Source: an uncultured Clostridia bacterium (GTDB taxonomy: Bacteria > Bacillota > Clostridia > Christensenellales > UBA3700). From it: 64,000 bases of DNA. The stretch is from positions 72,219-136,218 of the forward strand of contig CALGRX010000002.1 in NCBI GenBank assembly GCA_937880755.1, written 5' to 3'. Of the stretch, positions 25,114 through 33,296 are shown one piece after another; position 1 is the stretch's first letter; each line of letters begins with the position of its first letter. The notes under the pieces are model-generated. The model was not told where the DNA came from. It did no database searches and saw nothing but the letters and a program-made list of their open reading frames with translations. A program made the translations under genes and the position numbers.

Positions 25114-26988
25114 GTGAAAATCGAGGACAAAATACAAGAAAAAATCGTAAACGAAGTGAGAGCCGATTGGGAGAGGCGCAGACAAGAGCGTAGACCGTTA
25201 GAGTTGCAATGGCGACTCAATATGAACTTTATGGTGGGCAATCAATACTGCGAGATAACCCCGAGAGGCGACGTCGAGGACTACGGCAAACAATATTTCT
25301 GGCAAGAGAGAGAGGTGTTCAATCACATCGCATCTATTATCGAAACGCGTGTTGCTAAACTGTCGAGAACCAAGACGGGTATGACGGTAAGACCGTTCAG
25401 TCAAGACGAGGGCGACGTCAATTCCGCCAAGCTATCCACGCAGATAGTGGCTGCAACCTTGGCAAAAAACGATATGCCGAGGCTGATGAACACGGCGACT
25501 ATGTGGAGCGAGGTGGTGGGAAGCTGTTTCTTCAAAACTATATGGTCGGCTGATAAAGGTAGAGTCGTAGGCAAGAGCAAAAACAACGTGAGCATCAAAG
25601 AGGGCGACGTGGAAATTGCCGTCGTTCCGCCATACGAAATCTATCCCGACAGCATATCGAGAGATAGCATAGACGAGTGCCTTAGCATAATACACGCCAA
25701 AGCATACCACGTGGGCGAAATTAAGGACGCGTGGGGCGTAGACGTCAAGGGCGACGACGTGGACGTATTGGGTATGGACAATACGCCGAGCCTTGGCGGT
25801 GCGGGCTATAGCGCGAGCGTAGGTAGTATCTTCAATACTACGGCGCACGACAGTTGCGTAGTGATAGAAAGATATACCTTACCTACCAAGGATATGCCTG
25901 AGGGCGAATTGGTGATAGTAGCCGGCGACAAACTGTTATATAAGGGGGAACTACCGTATCTCAACGGCAAAGACGGCTCTAGAGGTTATCCCTTCGCAAG
26001 GATACATTGCATAGAAAAGATTGCCTCTTTCTTCGGAATGAGCGTGGTTGAGAGAATGATACCTCTGCAAAGGGCATACAACGCAGTCAAAAATCGCAAG
26101 CACGAGTATATGAACCGTATAGCAATGGGCGTATTGGCGGTTGAGGACGGCTCGGTGGACACAGACAACTTGGAAGAAGAGGGCTTGTCGCCGGGAAAAA
26201 TACTCGTATATAGACAAGGCTCTAGCATACCTCACATGATGGACGCGGGCAAAGTGCCGAGCGACTTCCATATAGAAGAAGAAAGACTGCTATCCGAGTT
26301 CGTCACCATATCGGGCGTGAGCGAGCTGTCCAAGTATTCGCAGACCTACGACAGTATGTCGGGTAAGGCAATCAGCTTGTTGGTGGAGCAAGATGACACC
26401 CGTCTGTCTATAGCTTCGTCTAGCATTAGAGAGTGCGTTAAGACGATAGCCGAGCAAATAATAAGGCTATATAAGCAATACGCAACCTCTAACAGATTGG
26501 TAAGAGTAGCAGGCGACAACAACGACGTCAAGAGCGTGTACTTTAGTAGAAGCGACTTAGGCAGTGAAGATATCGTCTTCGACAACGAAAATCAGCTCTC
26601 CGACTCGCTTGCCAACCGTAGAAATATGGTGATGGAACTCATCAAACTCGGCGCACTCAACGACAGCGACGGCTCGGTGTCCAAGCGCAACAAACTCAAA
26701 ATTATGGAGATGCTGGGCTTTGGTAATTGGGAGAGCAGTATGGACATCGAAGAATGTCATCGTAACAAGGCTATGAAAGAGAACGCCGAAGTGGAGAGTA
26801 AAGAGTTGGTAGTGGGAGAGTTCGACGACCACAACATACACTGCGACGAACATATCAAGCGATATATCGTAGCGGACGACCTACCCGAAAAGGTAAGGGA
26901 AAAACTCAAAAAGCACATACGAGAGCACAAGAGCAAGATGATAGAGGCGCAAGTGGAAATCTTGCCAAACCAAACGTATGAGAAGTGA
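25114..26988 (+). CDS. Phage portal protein
   Basis: The portal forms the 12-subunit ring through which DNA enters the capsid. At 624 residues it is large, in the range of P22-type (podovirus) portals. Supportive features are the N-terminal helix-rich WERRRQERRPLELQWRLN, FMVGNQYCEI and FNHIASIIETRVAKLSR, the mid-region KNRKHEYMNRIAMGV, and a helical C-terminus. The start is GTG, because the ATG two bases earlier runs straight into TGA; AAAGGAGG lies 7 bases upstream. Position between terL and the scaffold gene supports the call. Confidence 0.85.
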   Translation: MKIEDKIQEKIVNEVRADWERRRQERRPLELQWRLNMNFMVGNQYCEITPRGDVEDYGKQYFWQEREVFNHIASIIETRVAKLSRTKTGMTVRPFSQDEGDVNSAKLSTQIVAATLAKNDMPRLMNTATMWSEVVGSCFFKTIWSADKGRVVGKSKNNVSIKEGDVEIAVVPPYEIYPDSISRDSIDECLSIIHAKAYHVGEIKDAWGVDVKGDDVDVLGMDNTPSLGGAGYSASVGSIFNTTAHDSCVVIERYTLPTKDMPEGELVIVAGDKLLYKGELPYLNGKDGSRGYPFARIHCIEKIASFFGMSVVERMIPLQRAYNAVKNRKHEYMNRIAMGVLAVEDGSVDTDNLEEEGLSPGKILVYRQGSSIPHMMDAGKVPSDFHIEEERLLSEFVTISGVSELSKYSQTYDSMSGKAISLLVEQDDTRLSIASSSIRECVKTIAEQIIRLYKQYATSNRLVRVAGDNNDVKSVYFSRSDLGSEDIVFDNENQLSDSLANRRNMVMELIKLGALNDSDGSVSKRNKLKIMEMLGFGNWESSMDIEECHRNKAMKENAEVESKELVVGEFDDHNIHCDEHIKRYIVADDLPEKVREKLKKHIREHKSKMIEAQVEILPNQTYEK

Positions 26989-26995
26989 GGGAAAT

Positions 26996-27793
26996 ATGCA
27001 AATAACGCAAGGAGAATATCAAAATGTGGAAAAGATTTTTGTACAAAATGAGATGGATGCTGAGGTGGGGAGTGTAGCCCCTACGAGCGAAAATGCCGAA
27101 CAAACTACGGCAAACGTAGAGCCTACGAAAAGCGAGCAAGACGACTTGCGAGAGGCGCAAGGCGTGGCTTTAGCAATGCAAGTATCAACGCCTAATTCGA
27201 CCTATCAAACGACGAGCAACCAAGATAAACGAGCACGAGAGAGTGAAGAAGCGTCTAGTCAAGTCGAAAAAGGTGGCGAAAACACGCAAGAGCAAAACGC
27301 CGAAAATAACGTAGGCGAGGGTGAAAAACCCGATACGTATAACGAAAAATCAAACTGTGAGCAAGATATCGAGCCAAGTCAAACGCCTATATATCAACGG
27401 CAAGAGTGGAAGGACAAGACGGATAACTTTTTTGAAAGTTACCCCGTAGCGAGAAGCTTTGCCGTGGAGATTGGCAAGGAGATAGCGGACGACGACCAAC
27501 TAGCGCGCAATGAGAGTTGTCTGGAGATTGCGCTTGCCAAAGTGCTTAGCAAGGCTTATATCTCACCGCAGGAGATGATATTAAATAAAGACTTTGTTGA
27601 CAAATACGTGCTGACCAACGAGCAAATCAAATCGACGATAATAGACGGGTACATTCAAAGTCTTGAACGAAACAGCCCACCCAAATCAATGATGGGTAGA
27701 GGGCAAATAATCCTCTCGCCACCCAATAGACCAAAGAGCATCGAAGAGGCGGGAGAAATAATCAAAAAGATGCTAACCAATAGGAGGATTTGA
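26996..27793 (+). CDS. Putative capsid scaffolding protein
   Basis: 265 residues: a long low-complexity N-terminal half rich in Glu, Gln, Asn and Thr (about residues 10-135), then a helical C-terminal half (DNFFESYPVARSFAVEIGKE, SCLEIALAKVLSKAY). This layout and the location between portal and capsid are typical of scaffolding proteins. There is no protease motif. The ATG is 7 bases after the portal stop with GAGGG upstream, and its stop overlaps the capsid start (TGATG). Confidence 0.7.
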   Translation: MQITQGEYQNVEKIFVQNEMDAEVGSVAPTSENAEQTTANVEPTKSEQDDLREAQGVALAMQVSTPNSTYQTTSNQDKRARESEEASSQVEKGGENTQEQNAENNVGEGEKPDTYNEKSNCEQDIEPSQTPIYQRQEWKDKTDNFFESYPVARSFAVEIGKEIADDDQLARNESCLEIALAKVLSKAYISPQEMILNKDFVDKYVLTNEQIKSTIIDGYIQSLERNSPPKSMMGRGQIILSPPNRPKSIEEAGEIIKKMLTNRRI

Positions 27794-28962
27794 TGGTAAC
27801 ACTAGAAACAGCAGATAAGGCACTAAAAGAAGTATATCTCGGCATCGTAGCCGACCAACTTAACGTAACGGTTAATCCGTTCTTGGCTAAGATAAAGCAA
27901 AGCACCAACGACGTAGTTGGCAAGGATATAATTAAGCTCGTGCCTTACGGAATCAACGGCGGTATCGGGGCAGGTACGGAAACGGGAGATTTGCCTGCCG
28001 CCGCTCAAAACAACTACGACAGATTTAAGCTCGAACTCAAAAACTTGTACGGAACGATTGAACTTTCCGACAAGGCAATCAGGGCTTCGCAATCTAGCGC
28101 AAGCGCATTCGTCAACTTGCTCAACGCAGAGATGGACGGACTGCTCAAAGCGTCTAAATTTAACCTTGGCAGAATGCTTTACGGCGACGGCAGCGGTATT
28201 TTGTCCAAGTGCCAATCAAGCAAGTCTTCGGGCAAGGTCATAGGTCTTGTCAGCGTGAAGAACGTGATGGAAGGTATGGTGGTCGACGTGTACAACGGCG
28301 CAACCGACAAAGTCTACAACGGCTTGGCGGGCGTGAGAATTACCAGCGTGGATAGAGTCAACAAGACGATTACTATCAACGTTACGCCGTCGGTGACTAT
28401 CGCCAACGTCGACTATATCACAGTGCAAGGCTCTAAGGACAACGAACTTACCGGTCTCAAGGCAATCTTCTCGGATAAAGACCTCTACGGTTTGTCGAGA
28501 GAGGGAAGAAGCTGGCTCAGTCCTAAGCACGTGCAAAACGTGGGCGATATCTCTTGTTCCAAAATCCAAGAGGTCATCGACTATATCGACGAGATTGCAG
28601 GTAGCACCGTGGATATGATTGTTTGTAGCTACGACGTGAGAAGATACTATCTCGAGCACCTCGCTCTCAACCGTACCAACGTAGACTATATGAACCTGGA
28701 CGGCGGTTTTAGAGCAATTTCTTACAACGGTATCCCGGTAGTTGCCGACAGATTCATCGACGACGGCGAAATGTACTTGCTCAACACGGGCGACTTTAAG
28801 TTGCATCAATTGTGCGATTGGAGATGGCTCGAAGGCGACGGCGGTAAGGTCATCAAGCAAAAGGCAGGTACTGCTACTTATACCGCAACCTTAGTAAAAT
28901 ACGCCGACATGTTGTGCGATAAGCCTATCGGTCAAGCTAAGCTCAGCGGTATCACCGGCTGA
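27793..28962 (+). CDS. Major capsid protein (HK97-like fold expected)
   Basis: 389 residues with features of Firmicutes phage coat proteins. The N-terminal region has YDRFKLELKNLYGTIELSDK followed by an elongated helical segment (ASAFVNLLNAEMDGLLKASK), matching the HK97 E-loop and spine pattern. GRMLYGDGSG and FRAISYNGIPVVADRFIDDG match the conserved P- and A-domain regions. The ATG overlaps the scaffold stop, with GGAGG 5 bases upstream. No frameshift or stop interrupts it, and the composition is like that of host genes. Confidence 0.85.
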   Translation: MVTLETADKALKEVYLGIVADQLNVTVNPFLAKIKQSTNDVVGKDIIKLVPYGINGGIGAGTETGDLPAAAQNNYDRFKLELKNLYGTIELSDKAIRASQSSASAFVNLLNAEMDGLLKASKFNLGRMLYGDGSGILSKCQSSKSSGKVIGLVSVKNVMEGMVVDVYNGATDKVYNGLAGVRITSVDRVNKTITINVTPSVTIANVDYITVQGSKDNELTGLKAIFSDKDLYGLSREGRSWLSPKHVQNVGDISCSKIQEVIDYIDEIAGSTVDMIVCSYDVRRYYLEHLALNRTNVDYMNLDGGFRAISYNGIPVVADRFIDDGEMYLLNTGDFKLHQLCDWRWLEGDGGKVIKQKAGTATYTATLVKYADMLCDKPIGQAKLSGITG

Positions 28963-28975
28963 TAAGGAGGGGACT

Positions 28976-29314
28976 ATGCAAAAACTCGTAGCCGTATATA
29001 ACGACCTATTTGACGTATCAAGCAGGATAAAGAGCATTGATGACGACTATCAAATATACTTTAATCGGGGAAACTGCCGATACGAACTGCACAACCTCAG
29101 AATTAGACCTACCAAGCAGGCGGATATTCCGTATGATACTTTGGATTGTAGAGTGCTGACTTGGGCGAGAAAGACCCGTGTGGAAAATCTACAAAGGCTG
29201 ATAGATGAGATCAACGAGCACAATCAAAGATTGGAGAGAGAAAACGGCTACGCGCAGCTGCAAAGGGCTCAAAACATAATAGAAAATCAAGCGCGTAGAG
29301 GGGTTGGTCGATGA
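28976..29314 (+). CDS. Small phage head-region protein of unknown function
   Basis: 112 residues, charged and helical at the C-terminus (NLQRLIDEINEHNQRLEREN). AAGGAGG precedes the ATG by 5 bases. It lies between the capsid and the head-completion genes, where small structural or assembly proteins are common. No family is recognised. Its 3' end precedes the next ATG by 28 bases. Confidence 0.6.
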   Translation: MQKLVAVYNDLFDVSSRIKSIDDDYQIYFNRGNCRYELHNLRIRPTKQADIPYDTLDCRVLTWARKTRVENLQRLIDEINEHNQRLERENGYAQLQRAQNIIENQARRGVGR

Positions 29315-29342
29315 GCCGATTCCTCTACGTCAAAGGAGCGAT

Positions 29343-29882
29343 ATGAAACTAAAAGAAGTGATAGAAATATGCCTAACCTATCTCGGTGACGAAGACCCGA
29401 CTATCAGCAGTTCTACCAAAACTACTGCCAAAATCAAATTGCTCGTCAGATGTGCCAATATGGTGATAAAAGAGATTGCCTCGGATTATCTACCGTTGAC
29501 GGCAAATAAAGCTTGCACCGTAAAGGACGGCGAGGTGGAATACTCGACGCTCGATTATAGAGTAAAAGAAGTGTTGAGCGTAAAGTCCAACGGCGTTGAG
29601 GTGGAATGGAGCGCAAAGCCGTCTAAACTCATAGTTAAGAGCGAGGGCGAAGTGGATATAAAGTATTCTTATTTGCCTACCGACGTCGACCTAGACGATG
29701 AGTGCGACGTGGACGTAAGAGTTTCGCCCGTGTGCCTAGCTATGGGTGCGTGCGCGGAATATTGCGTGATTGAAGGCAATTACGAGCAAGCCGTGATGAT
29801 GAACGATAAGTTTATGGACAGTATTGCCATAGCTTGTAGGAATAATAGAGAAAAGAAAATCAAAGGCAGGGTATGGCGATGA
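29343..29882 (+). CDS. Head-completion/adaptor protein, P22 gp4-like
   Basis: 179 residues. The helical start MKLKEVIEICLTYLGDEDPT and the later CANMVIKEIASDYLPL, followed by a beta-rich middle and a helical end, fit phage head-tail connector proteins (P22 gp4 is 166 residues). Position directly before the gp10-like gene matches P22 order. AAAGGAGCG lies before the ATG at 29343; the frame is open for 13 more codons but those lack a ribosome site. Assignment is by position and length. Confidence 0.6.
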   Translation: MKLKEVIEICLTYLGDEDPTISSSTKTTAKIKLLVRCANMVIKEIASDYLPLTANKACTVKDGEVEYSTLDYRVKEVLSVKSNGVEVEWSAKPSKLIVKSEGEVDIKYSYLPTDVDLDDECDVDVRVSPVCLAMGACAEYCVIEGNYEQAVMMNDKFMDSIAIACRNNREKKIKGRVWR

Positions 29883-31276
29883 TAGTTCAAAAGAAGAGCG
29901 CAAAACCTCTAAAGCCACAGACTCGTTACTTCGTTTTGTCTAAGTTCGAGGGCAACGGCAACGTCAAGAAAGACGGCAAATTGCCTTGTTTAGGTTGTGA
30001 CGAAGGATACAACTTCGAGTGTAAAAACAATATGCTCGTCGAGGCAAGGGGCTTTGGAAAAATCAAGTTGGAGGGTGGTAGCGAAGTAGCAAAATTACCC
30101 GAGAACGTGGGCGAAGGAAAACTCTTTTTCGTCCGTACCACCGCTACCGAAAAGGGAAGCGGAAAACTAATCTTTTGTCACGATAGGGGATTGGAAATCT
30201 TAGACCTAGAAAAAGACGCTAAGTGGCAACACTTGGATATTGACGAAAAGGTGGCGTCAGTGACCGACTACAACTATATGGGCAGAGATTTGGCTCTATT
30301 GGGCGGTGAAGGGGGCACTACCTACGTGTTGGAAAATCAAACTCTGACTAAGGTGTTGACCGACAAGGTTATAGTGCAACTTATAAGCCACAACGAAAGA
30401 ATATTCGCCCTTGTCAAAGGCGGTAACAATAGCGTTTGGTTTAGCGACGTGTTCAATCCTTTCGATTGGGAAGTGTCGCTGAGCGGCGGCGGATATTTGG
30501 AATGCGACAATTCGTCGGGCGTGATAAACAAGCTGGTAAGTATGGGCGATTATCTATACCTATTTTGCGATTACGGAATATATAGGCTGACTTGCTATAG
30601 TTTGCAGTCACAGTTTGAACTAAAAAAGGTGTATAGCAGCGGTGAAAAAATTTTGGGCGAGTCGGTGGCGTCAACGCAAAACAAAATAGTGTTTTGCACC
30701 AAAGATAACGCGTATAGTTACGACTATTACGGCGTAAAAAGGCTGAACGTAGACTTGGAAACTATGACTAGTCAAAACAACTCAATCAAGAGCGCAGTTG
30801 CCAAGCAAAACCAAGTGTATATCGTCACACAAAATGCAGAGATTATAATCTACGACGTAGAAAAAGGCAATTATTGCGTGGTGAACGGCTACCAAACGGG
30901 CGATTTGACCAACGTAGAGGCAAAGAACTTGAGCGCGATAGTGGCTAGGTCTAAGTATAGCGAAGAATTGGTGATGACGACCGACGTCGGAGAAGATTGC
31001 GTCACGCAATGCGCTAGAAGCTGGAAGATAAAGGACGTAGACTTAGGACAGCCTAATAGACTCAAAAATATTAGATACGCCGAGTATAAGGTTAGCGCAC
31101 AAACGACCTTGTTCGTGACGGCGGACGGGGTGAAGTATGAATTCCCTCTGACGCAAAGAAGCAACAAAGTGGCAATCAACGTCAAGGGCAAGAGCTTTGA
31201 CTTCGAGCTATTTAACGATACGGCTACGATAAAAATCGCACCCGTAGAATTGAGGATTGACTTGTTGAGGTGCTAA
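29873..31276 (+). CDS. P22 gp10-like head-closure (beta-propeller type) protein
   Basis: 467 residues, nearly the length of P22 gp10 (472), the hub that plugs the portal. The sequence is beta-rich throughout with repeated short strands. It contains NSVWFSDVFNPFDWE, a pattern typical of gp10-like DNA-stabilisation proteins (W-[FYS]-S-x-x-x-x-P). The start overlaps the previous gene; an ATG six bases later (29879) is equally possible. In podoviruses this protein would carry the tail needle and tailspike, but no such genes follow here. Confidence 0.7.
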   Translation: MAMIVQKKSAKPLKPQTRYFVLSKFEGNGNVKKDGKLPCLGCDEGYNFECKNNMLVEARGFGKIKLEGGSEVAKLPENVGEGKLFFVRTTATEKGSGKLIFCHDRGLEILDLEKDAKWQHLDIDEKVASVTDYNYMGRDLALLGGEGGTTYVLENQTLTKVLTDKVIVQLISHNERIFALVKGGNNSVWFSDVFNPFDWEVSLSGGGYLECDNSSGVINKLVSMGDYLYLFCDYGIYRLTCYSLQSQFELKKVYSSGEKILGESVASTQNKIVFCTKDNAYSYDYYGVKRLNVDLETMTSQNNSIKSAVAKQNQVYIVTQNAEIIIYDVEKGNYCVVNGYQTGDLTNVEAKNLSAIVARSKYSEELVMTTDVGEDCVTQCARSWKIKDVDLGQPNRLKNIRYAEYKVSAQTTLFVTADGVKYEFPLTQRSNKVAINVKGKSFDFELFNDTATIKIAPVELRIDLLRC

Positions 31277-31624
31277 ATGCAAGAGTGGATATATAAGGTT
31301 GACGAGGCGTTGAGATACTCGCTACAAGCCCTGTCGGCAATGAGAGAAAACCTCGAATGGAGCTATGAACCGCAAAGCGAAAATCCTAGATACGTATTGA
31401 GATTTTGGTGTGAAAACACTAGATGCGACGTGAGAATAGTCGTATTGGGACAAGACGCCAAAACAGCCTCGATAGACGGAGAAAGCATCACTTGGCAAGG
31501 CGGTGTAAAGCATTGGAAAGGAATGCTATCCAAGGGCGAACACACGCTAGTCGTAGAGTGCGGATCGCATCAAGGTGCATACGTTTCGATAGAGGTGAAA
31601 GGGGGCAAAAAGCTTGAAGATTGA
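31277..31624 (+). CDS. Small beta-rich protein after the gp10-like gene
   Basis: 115 residues, beginning MQEWIYKVDEALRYSLQAL and then beta strands (VRIVVLGQDAKTASIDG, HTLVVECGSHQGAYVSIEV) that look like a small jelly-roll or Ig-like sandwich. No family is recognised. Its ATG directly follows the gp10-like stop. A minor structural or head-fibre role is possible. Confidence 0.5.
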   Translation: MQEWIYKVDEALRYSLQALSAMRENLEWSYEPQSENPRYVLRFWCENTRCDVRIVVLGQDAKTASIDGESITWQGGVKHWKGMLSKGEHTLVVECGSHQGAYVSIEVKGGKKLED

Positions 31625-31687
31625 TACGCTGATATTGAAAAAATGGATAGCAAGGTATAATCGCATAATAGCGATGAGGAGTAGAAA

Positions 31688-32674
31688 ATGTGGGAGAAAA
31701 TAAAGGATTTTTTTGGGATAGAAACCAAAAAGGATAAGGAAGAAAAGGCGCAAAGAGAGGCGCAAAAGAAACAATTATCCGATTCGCAAAACGAGTTGTA
31801 CAATCAACTTAGCGAAATGGATAAGGCTTGGAAAGATAAACAAAGCAACAGGTGGGTTTTGTACGAGAATACTATGCCGGAAACCTACGATTGGACGCCG
31901 AAAGAGTACGATGGCGAAAGCGAAGAAGAAATAAGAACTCGTATAAACGACTATTACGCACCGATAAGAGAGCAAGAAAAAGCGAGCGTTGAGAACGAGT
32001 ACGACGCAAAGATAAACGCCCAAAAAGACAAAAAAAGCGAAGCTCTTGCGAATGCGGAAAAAGAGCATGCAAATAACAGACAAAACAAAAAGGACAATTT
32101 CGACAAAATCAAGTCGACTACCGCAGAAAAAGGTATGCTTCGCTCTTCTATCAAGACCAATCTCGACGAAGATGCGCAACGAAACTTCGAGCAAATGAGA
32201 GATCAAATCTATGGAAAATACGCCGAAAATATAGGCGCGATAGACTACAAGATACAGCAACTTAACGCTCAAAGACAAGACGCGTTGAGCGACCTGGATA
32301 TTGCCTACGCAAAATCTATAAGCTCGGACATAAACAAGTTGGTCAAAGAGAGAGACGCCGAATTGGATAAGATACAAAAATACAACGACGAACAAAGCCA
32401 AAAAGCAAAGGATTATGTGGAAAACAGAACCAAATTGATACAAAAACAAAGAGAAGATATTGCCAACATTCAAACCAAAGAAAGGGAAAGCGAAATAAAA
32501 TACGGTTATAGCGGTGAAAAGCTTGACGAGTATACTAAAAGGCTGAACGCGGCGGTTGAGTTCTATAAATCAATGCCGTCGGACATAGCCTACGAATTGG
32601 TGGTAAACAACCAACAACTCAAAAATTATCTCGGCTTGATGTACGGCAGTTTGGTAAGCGCAATACATGGATAA
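31688..32674 (+). CDS. Coiled-coil phage protein (possible internal/ejection or needle protein)
   Basis: 328 residues, very rich in Lys, Glu, Gln, Asn and Asp with long heptad-like stretches (about residues 90-270) and no hydrophobic membrane segment. The start MWEKIKDFFGIETKKDKEEK is amphipathic. In P22-like phages the genes after gp10 encode the needle gp26 and the ejection proteins gp14, gp7, gp20 and gp16, so this could be a fast-diverging member of those. GAGGAG precedes the ATG. The identification is by position only. Confidence 0.5.
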   Translation: MWEKIKDFFGIETKKDKEEKAQREAQKKQLSDSQNELYNQLSEMDKAWKDKQSNRWVLYENTMPETYDWTPKEYDGESEEEIRTRINDYYAPIREQEKASVENEYDAKINAQKDKKSEALANAEKEHANNRQNKKDNFDKIKSTTAEKGMLRSSIKTNLDEDAQRNFEQMRDQIYGKYAENIGAIDYKIQQLNAQRQDALSDLDIAYAKSISSDINKLVKERDAELDKIQKYNDEQSQKAKDYVENRTKLIQKQREDIANIQTKERESEIKYGYSGEKLDEYTKRLNAAVEFYKSMPSDIAYELVVNNQQLKNYLGLMYGSLVSAIHG

Positions 32675-32888
32675 TATGTGGCATACTTTGTTGGAATTTG
32701 CCGCCACCAACGGCATTTGGGCGTTGTTGTTTTGCTCGCTGTTGATATATCAGCTCAAGGACAGCAGAGCGAGAGAAAGAAAGTATCAAGCAACTATCGA
32801 CAGCCTGAGCAAAGGGCTGGAATATATGCAAGATATTGACGTCAATATCGAAAGAATTAGACAAGAAATGAGAGCAAGGTTGGGGTGA
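32667..32888 (+). CDS. BhlA/UviB family holin-like protein
   Basis: 73 residues: a short N-terminal membrane helix (NGIWALLFCSLLIYQLKDS) followed by a charged helical tail (RARERKYQATIDSLSKGLEY). This is the BhlA/UviB pattern known from Firmicutes phage lysis and bacteriocin regions. The start overlaps the previous gene by 8 bases. Its membrane-permeabilising role is known for the family, not shown here. Confidence 0.7.
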   Translation: MDNMWHTLLEFAATNGIWALLFCSLLIYQLKDSRARERKYQATIDSLSKGLEYMQDIDVNIERIRQEMRARLG

Positions 32889-32890
32889 GT

Positions 32891-33100
32891 ATGAAGGAAA
32901 AATTGAGAAGTTATAATTTTTGGCTGTCAGTCATCAGCGCAGTACTCGTGGCGCTAAGCACTATCAACGGAGAATTGAATATCCCGTATATAGACAAAGT
33001 GCTGACCGCTGTGCTCGGCGTATTCGCCGTGAGCGGAATAGTGTCCAAACCGAAAACGGACGTAATAGACGATAAGCCTCAAGAAGACGAGGAAAAGTAG
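32891..33100 (+). CDS. Phage holin
   Basis: 69 residues: SYNFWLSVISAVLVALSTIN and a second hydrophobic stretch KVLTAVLGVFAVSGIVS form two helices, followed by an acidic tail DVIDDKPQEDEEK. The NFWLSxxSAVL start is typical of phage holins in Firmicutes. A GTG at 32885 is an alternative start, two codons upstream. It is the last gene of the cassette; no endolysin follows, and a strong terminator begins 9 bases later. Confidence 0.75.
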   Translation: MKEKLRSYNFWLSVISAVLVALSTINGELNIPYIDKVLTAVLGVFAVSGIVSKPKTDVIDDKPQEDEEK

Positions 33101-33108
33101 AAAGAATA

Positions 33109-33141
33109 AAAATCGCTTTGGGTAACCAAGGCGATTTTTTT
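33109..33141 (+). terminator. Strong terminator closing the phage-derived operon
   Basis: AAAATCGCTTTGG (33109-33121) pairs with CCAAGGCGATTTT (33126-33138), a 13-bp stem with one wobble and a GTAA loop, continuing into seven T. It marks the natural 3' end of the operon. Confidence 0.95.
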
Positions 33142-33188
33142 GTGGAGATTGCGGGGTTATGTTACGCTCCACCGCAATAACAAAAGGA

Positions 33189-33282
33189 TGAGATTGCCAC
33201 AGTATTGCAAGCAATACTTCGCAATGACATAATGGATAGAGATTGCCACAGCGTTGCAAGCAATACTTCGCAATGATATAAC
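33189..33282. repeat. Two tandem copies of interspersed repeat family A
   Basis: Copies at about 33191-33230 and 33239-33279 read GAGATTGCCACAG, then TATTGCAAGCAATACTTCGC or a one-base variant, then AATGA. The core AGTATTGCAAGCAATACT is an 8-bp perfect palindromic stem, nested in an outer ATTGC/GCAAT pair. Both copies lie between the cassette terminator and the end of murG. Confidence 0.8.
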
Positions 33283-33296
33283 GCAAGAATGAGAGT

